64,000 bases of DNA from Voacanga thouarsii. Its lineage: Eukaryota; Streptophyta; Magnoliopsida; Gentianales; Apocynaceae. Each line of letters begins with the position of its first letter. Positions within the stretch are counted from its first letter, which is position 1. Positions 58,949-64,000 of the stretch are shown piece after piece. The stretch lies in contig JANUWF010002285.1 in assembly GCA_026120185.1 (NCBI GenBank), positions 1,302,001-1,366,000 of the forward strand, given 5' to 3'. The notes beneath the pieces were generated by a model that was not told where the DNA came from, did not search any database, and saw only the letters and a program-made list of their open reading frames with translations. Made by a program: the position numbers and the translations under genes.

Positions 58949-61008
58949 TGAAGGGTCATGGGAAAATAAAAAAACATAGTAGAAATAAGCAACTTAAAAT
59001 TTTTTCGAGCTAAAGTTTAAGAATACTTACTTTTAGGCCACTAGATTGAATAACTGGAGGATTTGGGTTTGACAGAATGTTTTGGTTTGTCATGACTACT
59101 TGTTCGGTAGGAATACCGGCCAAATGTCGACTCTTTCGCATTAAATACGTACACCGAAATTGCTAGCTTTCAATCTTCCAAAGTATTCTCAAACCTCCTA
59201 TAGGCTATCACCGACGAAAGTAGAATAATAGGTGAAAGAATGATTTTCTTGAAAGACCATTGAGAGAGCTATTATTTTTCTTTCAAAAAAAAAAAAAAAC
59301 TAAAGGAAAAAAAAACCGAAGGAAAAAAACACAAGAAAAAATTGTTGGTGGCTTATTTTGGAACAAAAACAAGAAAACATTTTTTTTTCTTGATTCATTT
59401 TTGCCGCATGAAATTGGAAAACCATTATCATGTTCAATCTCTCAAGCAAATATGAAACCAATATATATATATTTTTTCATGAATTGCAAATCAACCTTTC
59501 TAATTTTTCTTATTTCCTTTTTAGTTTTTTCTTTATGTGACGGCTAATCCTTTGTTTCCAAAGAAAAAATAGCCATCACTCACAACCCTAGTGGGTTAGG
59601 GTTTTTCTTAATTAGCCCAAGACTAATTAACTAACTCCCCTATTAATTAATAAATCCACTTAGGCCTACTATAAAATTAACTAAGATAATTAATTAATAA
59701 AATAATTTAATTAGAATAGCCCAAGACTAATTAAATAGTGCTCTTATTAATTAATTGATCTTCTTGGGTCCAATATGAAATTACCTAATATAATTAATTA
59801 ATTAATTAAATTAAATTGGCCTAATAAGTTATATTAATTAATTAATCCACTTGAGCCTAATATAAAATTACTCAAGATAATTAATTAATAAATTAATTTA
59901 ACGTGGCCTAAAAAATCATTCTAACCTAAATAAATAATTATTGGAATCCTAGAATAATTTCTTTCAATATTAATTTTACCCAATAAGCCCATATTTTAAA
60001 TAAAACTTACTAAGGTTACTGAGGTACTTTGGAGACCAAAAGATATATTATTCTTGACTACTAAAATGACCAAAATACCATTACTAACAAATAGTCGTAT
60101 CTTTTCATTTTAAATATTCCATTTTATCACCATATAAAAATATTGACCACAAGAATAGTATTGCAAGTGTGATATCATCGACCTACAGGTGTAATGATGA
60201 AAATTTCCCTCTATGTAACACCCCCATTGAGATAGGAAAAATGTACTAAAGACTTTCCTCAACGACATCTACCATCCTTTGATAACTAGTCCGATAATCT
60301 ATGACTTTTACTATGTACCAACTTATTCTCGGGAGCTACCCAAAAGCATACATACTAAGTCACATTTCACAGGGCCCTAGTTTATTTAGATTGTCCTAGA
60401 CAATCACAAGGGAGTGATATCTTTACTAAGTGAAGCATAAAAACTCTATTGTGTAAGTCCGTCTTAATTAACTAGAATCACACACCCAATATACAAGGTT
60501 ATTGCCTTGCGTAAAGACCTCACCCATCATACATCAAAGTGCACAAGTCCAACTTCACTAAAACACCAACCTATACTCAAGTCTAAAGGTATTCGTCCAC
60601 ATAGTAGCAGTGATAAACCAATCTTTATTTATTATAGTACTTCTATAAAGATTATTATTGTGTGATCTAATTCTATGTATTCCAAATACACTTACACTAT
60701 TGGCGTGAGTGGACTACTCTCTGATCAAAGGTAAACCATTCCCTATTTAGAAGCTATAGTGTAATGATCTAAACCTTGACGAAGTGTCTAACTTCATCAA
60801 TTGATCAAGAACATTTTTACTTGTATGTTAATAGCCCAAGATCTACATATTTCTGTGAGAGCACGACCTAATCACGTACTTCACTTACTATCACACTTAG
60901 ACCTTAATGTGCAAATATATGTAAATAAATAATCATTAATGAATAAAGTATTTTATTAATTTCTAAAATGCAGAAAAACATATTCCATTTTGGGCATATA
61001 TTCCAACA
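58949..61008 (-). repeat. 5' LTR of Copia-3
   Basis: 2060 bp, partner of 20725-22784. Ends at the aaatc duplication. The (AT)n run of the partner is only about 10-12 bp here (59460-59470). A plus-strand open frame at 59260-59547 comes from poly-A/T tracts. Confidence 0.92.
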
Positions 61009-62924
61009 AAATCCCTCAATGAGCCTCATGTGAACTAGTGTAAAATAGATGCAAAAATTCTTACTAGAAATGAAAATTGAGGTTACTCATAAATTTGTTT
61101 TCAGAAAATTCATTCAGATGAAATAATTGTATTTTTCCACTGAAAACAGTTCTACAACTATAGAATTGAAAAAAAAAAAAAATTCAGTTTTGTGGTTCAA
61201 AACCATCACATGTTTGAAAAATTTTAGTTTTCAACTCAAAGCCCCAATTTCAGAGAAAATATGGGTGCTTCTCTCATCAGAAGAACTCTATGCGTGCAAA
61301 GCCCGTAGAACTTCGCCTTTGACTATGGTACTATTGTGTTTGAAGCTTCCCCGTTCATACTGGACCATATCTTGCCATTCTGGCTGTTGATGGTCCTCAG
61401 TACCTCAGCCCTAAAGTCCAACACTCAACCGTATCATGTCAGAACGATAAGTGACCGCAACCCATCTCCTCACAATTTAGGTATTTTACTTGCTACCGTA
61501 AGCTAGGGTTCCCAATCTTGATGTCAATCAACATTGAGGTGACAATGAGTGAACATATTAGTGTTCCCGCCGCTTGAAACACCCCAATATACACCCTTGA
61601 GTGTATATGCTAAAATAGGCAATTGCCAGCCAAATAAACGGCTAGCAAAGGACGGCTAATTTCAATTTCCTATTGCCTCGTTTAGAGTAAGACAATCCCC
61701 AGAACTGATCGAGTTACTTGGGATTGTCTACCTCGAATGTAAGCTAGTACAAAAAACATAGCCCTTGCTGGGTACTCAATGTCTTCACTAGATTGCAACC
61801 CAATCTGCTATACAATAATTCCCAAGGAATCCCAAAATACCTAAGGGAATAGAATGAAAATAGTTTTTAGGAGCAAAATTGTCATTTCCAAATTTTATTT
61901 CTCTACCGAGAAATCATTTCACAAGAAACAAGTGTAAAATGTGATTAAATACATTCTTTAAGGGCAATTACATAATTTATGAGTAATTTGGTCCAAAAAG
62001 AATAAATCCAGCATAATCCAAGAATTTAAATCCAAAAGATGTGAATAATACAAGGATTTAGGATTTCCCCACATTTCCAAGTAAAAGGGCAGTTTCATAA
62101 TTTCTCCAAAAAAAAAAAAAAATGCTATAATTCAAGAATTCAAACTATGAAAATGGTATAAGGTTTATCTGAGTAAAACCAAAAGCTAATTCGATTCATA
62201 GAATATGCATGGAATGCTTTGAAACACATAGTTGTTTATGGAAAAAATATTCACAATTGAATAAATTCCATTTCTCATAAAGATGCATTATTTCTCAAGA
62301 TAATGGCCATTTCCTGTTCAGGAAAACCATAAATGGTTTCAAAATCTAAAGCCACACGTTTGTGTCTTTCCATGCTTTAGAACATTATTCATCAAAATAA
62401 AAAATTTCAAGAATAAATCTCATGAATTTCATGTCATTTGAATATGAAATGAAATCATAGATTTTATCAAAAAAATCATATTTTCTTTAGAGAAACCAAA
62501 TCGTTCAAATGTTCACTTTTGTCATAACAATTGCACACTAGCATTTTTGTTGTACAAGATATCAAAGGACTCACATTTTCCTAGGGAATCTTAACAAGAT
62601 TGAGAGCATATTAAATATAGGCAACCTAAAGTTTTATTAGAAAAACCAATGGCATTTGTTATGCATAACTTCAAATTGCATAAACCACTAGCATAAGCTA
62701 GGTTTTCAAGTATATAAGAGACTCACCTTGAATACTCTATCACTTAACTATGTAAAGGACCTTGATTCCGTCTTGGAATCCTTAAAATGAATGACCTACA
62801 AGCATAAAAATCCATGCTTCATTTTGCATCTAGGATATTCAACTACACCAATAAGGAATATATTAGATTTCTTATCCTTTCTATTTAATTTCATTCTAGA
62901 AATGAAATATACATCTTGGAATAT
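61009..62924 (-). mobile_element. minus-strand gypsy LTR, part 2 of 2
   Basis: Continuation of 20381-20724 after Copia-3. 'gggtactcaatgtcttcac' (about 61769) corresponds to 'gagtactcaatgaacatatcc' at 32925 in Gypsy-1, and 'gagactcaccttgaatac' (about 62718) to the 'ggacttacttgatatgcc' region at 33193, in the same order. Strongly diverged from Gypsy-1 and non-coding. It is cut at 62925 by a family A LTR, and its end is not in the window. Confidence 0.55.
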
Positions 62925-64000
62925 GATAGGGCCTAAATTTACCTTTATTTTTGTAGTTATTTAAGGTTATTTTGTGACTCTTTTGATTTAATAACTAGCC
63001 AATTCCCTTCTTATTTGATTTTTTACCTGTGAAAAGTGTTTTTGGTGATTTTATGCAGAAATTGAAGAATTTAGAGGTTAATTGTGCGATTCTAGACTGA
63101 CCTGGCACTGCCCTAAGGAGTTTGAACCGGCCCTGACTTAATTCTGGAAAATAGGGGCAAAACAGAACAATTTCGAAGGTGGACAGAGTTGGGCCGATGC
63201 CAACCCAAGCATCTGAACCAACGCTGGCTCCATCTTGATGCAGTGTCCGCGGAAATTCTTTTCAATGCAAAATTTGACAACTTCTACTAGGACTCTTTTG
63301 AAAACTGAATTGGAGACAAATAGGACTCTTGTATTGACTTTATTACAATCTAAACTCCTATAAATACAAGAGAATAACATTGTACAAGGTGGTTTTTAGT
63401 TTTTTAATGTAATATTTTTAGAAAACTCTTGGAGAAACACCAAGAATAAGGAGGATCAAGGAGAATTTTTGGAGAAGAAGAAGAGGTTGATCAAGAAGGT
63501 TTCAACAAAGAAGAAAAAGGCTTACTTGTTTATGAGTAGTTTCTTTTTCTCTTCTTTGTAATTTATTGTTCCCTCACACTTCAGCTTTTGTTTATCCTCA
63601 AGCAATCAAGAATCTAACACACCAAGTAAATAGCTTATTAACTAAAATGATTGTTGTGAACATGGCTAATATAGTAAAGATATTGTCTTTCTTTCAACTT
63701 AAGGATTCAGCCCAACACTTATTCAATCAAGCTAATTTCATGCAAACTCATGTATTAAGATAGATGTCACCAAGGCCCTTGAAATTGAGTTAAACAAGTT
63801 CATATCCATTTAATGTATTTCACCCCATTCCTCAAGTCAAGAATGCAAACATTGTGATTCATATAAGTTAGGAATAATAATCAAGTCAAGTTCTACAATT
63901 TCGAACTACTACAATCTAAGTAGTAAACTAGGGACATTCTCACCATTTTTTCTTGGGAATTCATAGCCTCAAGTGAGTGAATTTCTCTTTACTCAACGTA
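62925..64000 (+). mobile_element. family A LTR copy 3 (runs off the window)
   Basis: Starts TGATAGGGCCTAAATTTACC, near-identical to the start of the solo LTR at 23001-24513 on its strand. GGC(A/G)C-type sites (63100-63235), TATA box at about 63356 (tataaatac) and a purine-rich gaggatcaaggagaa segment (63451-63510) follow in the same order as in the other two copies. With a family length near 1.5 kb it should end about 440 bases outside the window. Whether it is solo or part of a full element cannot be seen. Confidence 0.75.

Larger units (their letters stand above)
20725..61008 (-). mobile_element. Copia-3, minus-strand copia element split by four insertions
   Basis: Outer boundaries are proven by a matched pair of 2060-bp LTRs (20725-22784 and 58949-61008) and a perfect 5-bp target duplication aaatc (20720-20724 and 61009-61013). 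Read on the minus strand: 5' LTR, primer-binding site, long leader, gag (about 55760-55061 and 50785-50694), protease, integrase, RT (48790 region and 25416-24519), RNase H (to 22808), polypurine tract, 3' LTR. Insertions: Copia-4 fragment (56682 to about 58430), gypsy solo LTR (50791-55060), Copia-2 (25422-48789), family A solo LTR (23001-24513). With the insertions removed, reading runs on at the junctions I could check. Confidence 0.9.

Noticed and set aside
59260..59547. 95-codon frame with Lys/Phe runs
   Set aside because: Produced by poly-A and poly-T tracts in the Copia-3 LTR; not present in the partner LTR.
1..64000. CRISPR arrays, prokaryotic defence islands, rRNA genes or gene clusters
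   Set aside because: No regularly spaced repeats, no rRNA-like sequence and no operon-like coding; all structure fits plant repeats and one gene.

Overview
The window reads as nuclear DNA of a flowering plant, very probably a dicot. It is AT-rich, has GT-AG introns, carries a Stowaway-type MITE, and is dominated by Ty1/copia and Ty3/gypsy LTR retrotransposons with plant-type primer-binding sites. I see one cellular gene: a minus-strand nucleotide-sugar transporter (UGNT1-like, 3252-6653). Five exons can be joined in frame, but the C-terminal exons are not visible. No rRNA, functional tRNA, CRISPR array or prokaryotic operon is present.

Left part (1-19196): a probable solo LTR (family A, 365-1867), a MITE, a tandem duplication, the transporter gene with a copia-type LTR remnant in an intron, then an AT-rich foldback repeat (about 7303-7543 and 18629-19196). 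That repeat is split by a SIRE/Maximus-type copia element (7544-18628, target duplication attgt) with gag, pol and a third, envelope-position ORF, all decayed.

Middle and right part (19197-64000) is one nest of elements. A truncated plus-strand chromovirus-type LTR (19197-20380) abuts a minus-strand LTR of the same superfamily (20381-20724, resuming 61009-62924). Inside the latter sits a minus-strand copia element, Copia-3 (20725-61008, duplication aaatc). Copia-3 is interrupted by a family A solo LTR (23001-24513, agttc), by a plus-strand relative Copia-2 (25422-48789), by a 4.27-kb solo gypsy LTR (50791-55060, tctta) and by a truncated copia, Copia-4 (56682 to about 58430). Copia-2 is interrupted by a minus-strand chromovirus, Gypsy-1 (32093-46134, aaagg/aaagt). 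Gypsy-1 in turn is interrupted by a solo LTR of the Copia-4 family (40605-42054, cgggc). The deepest path is five levels. A third family A LTR starts at 62925 and leaves the window.

The most unusual items are: (1) a sense ORF between the primer-binding site and gag of Gypsy-1, encoding an acidic protein of about 290 codons with no domain I recognise, split by the solo LTR; (2) a tRNA-like module with A-box and B-box matches at exact tRNA spacing inside the long LTRs of this gypsy superfamily; (3) clusters of GGCGCC-like sites ahead of the TATA box in family A LTRs; and (4) the split foldback repeat. All retroelement reading frames carry stops, shifts or lost catalytic residues, so none looks autonomous. 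Names and boundaries come from reading motifs, LTR pairs and target-site duplications by eye, without database searches.
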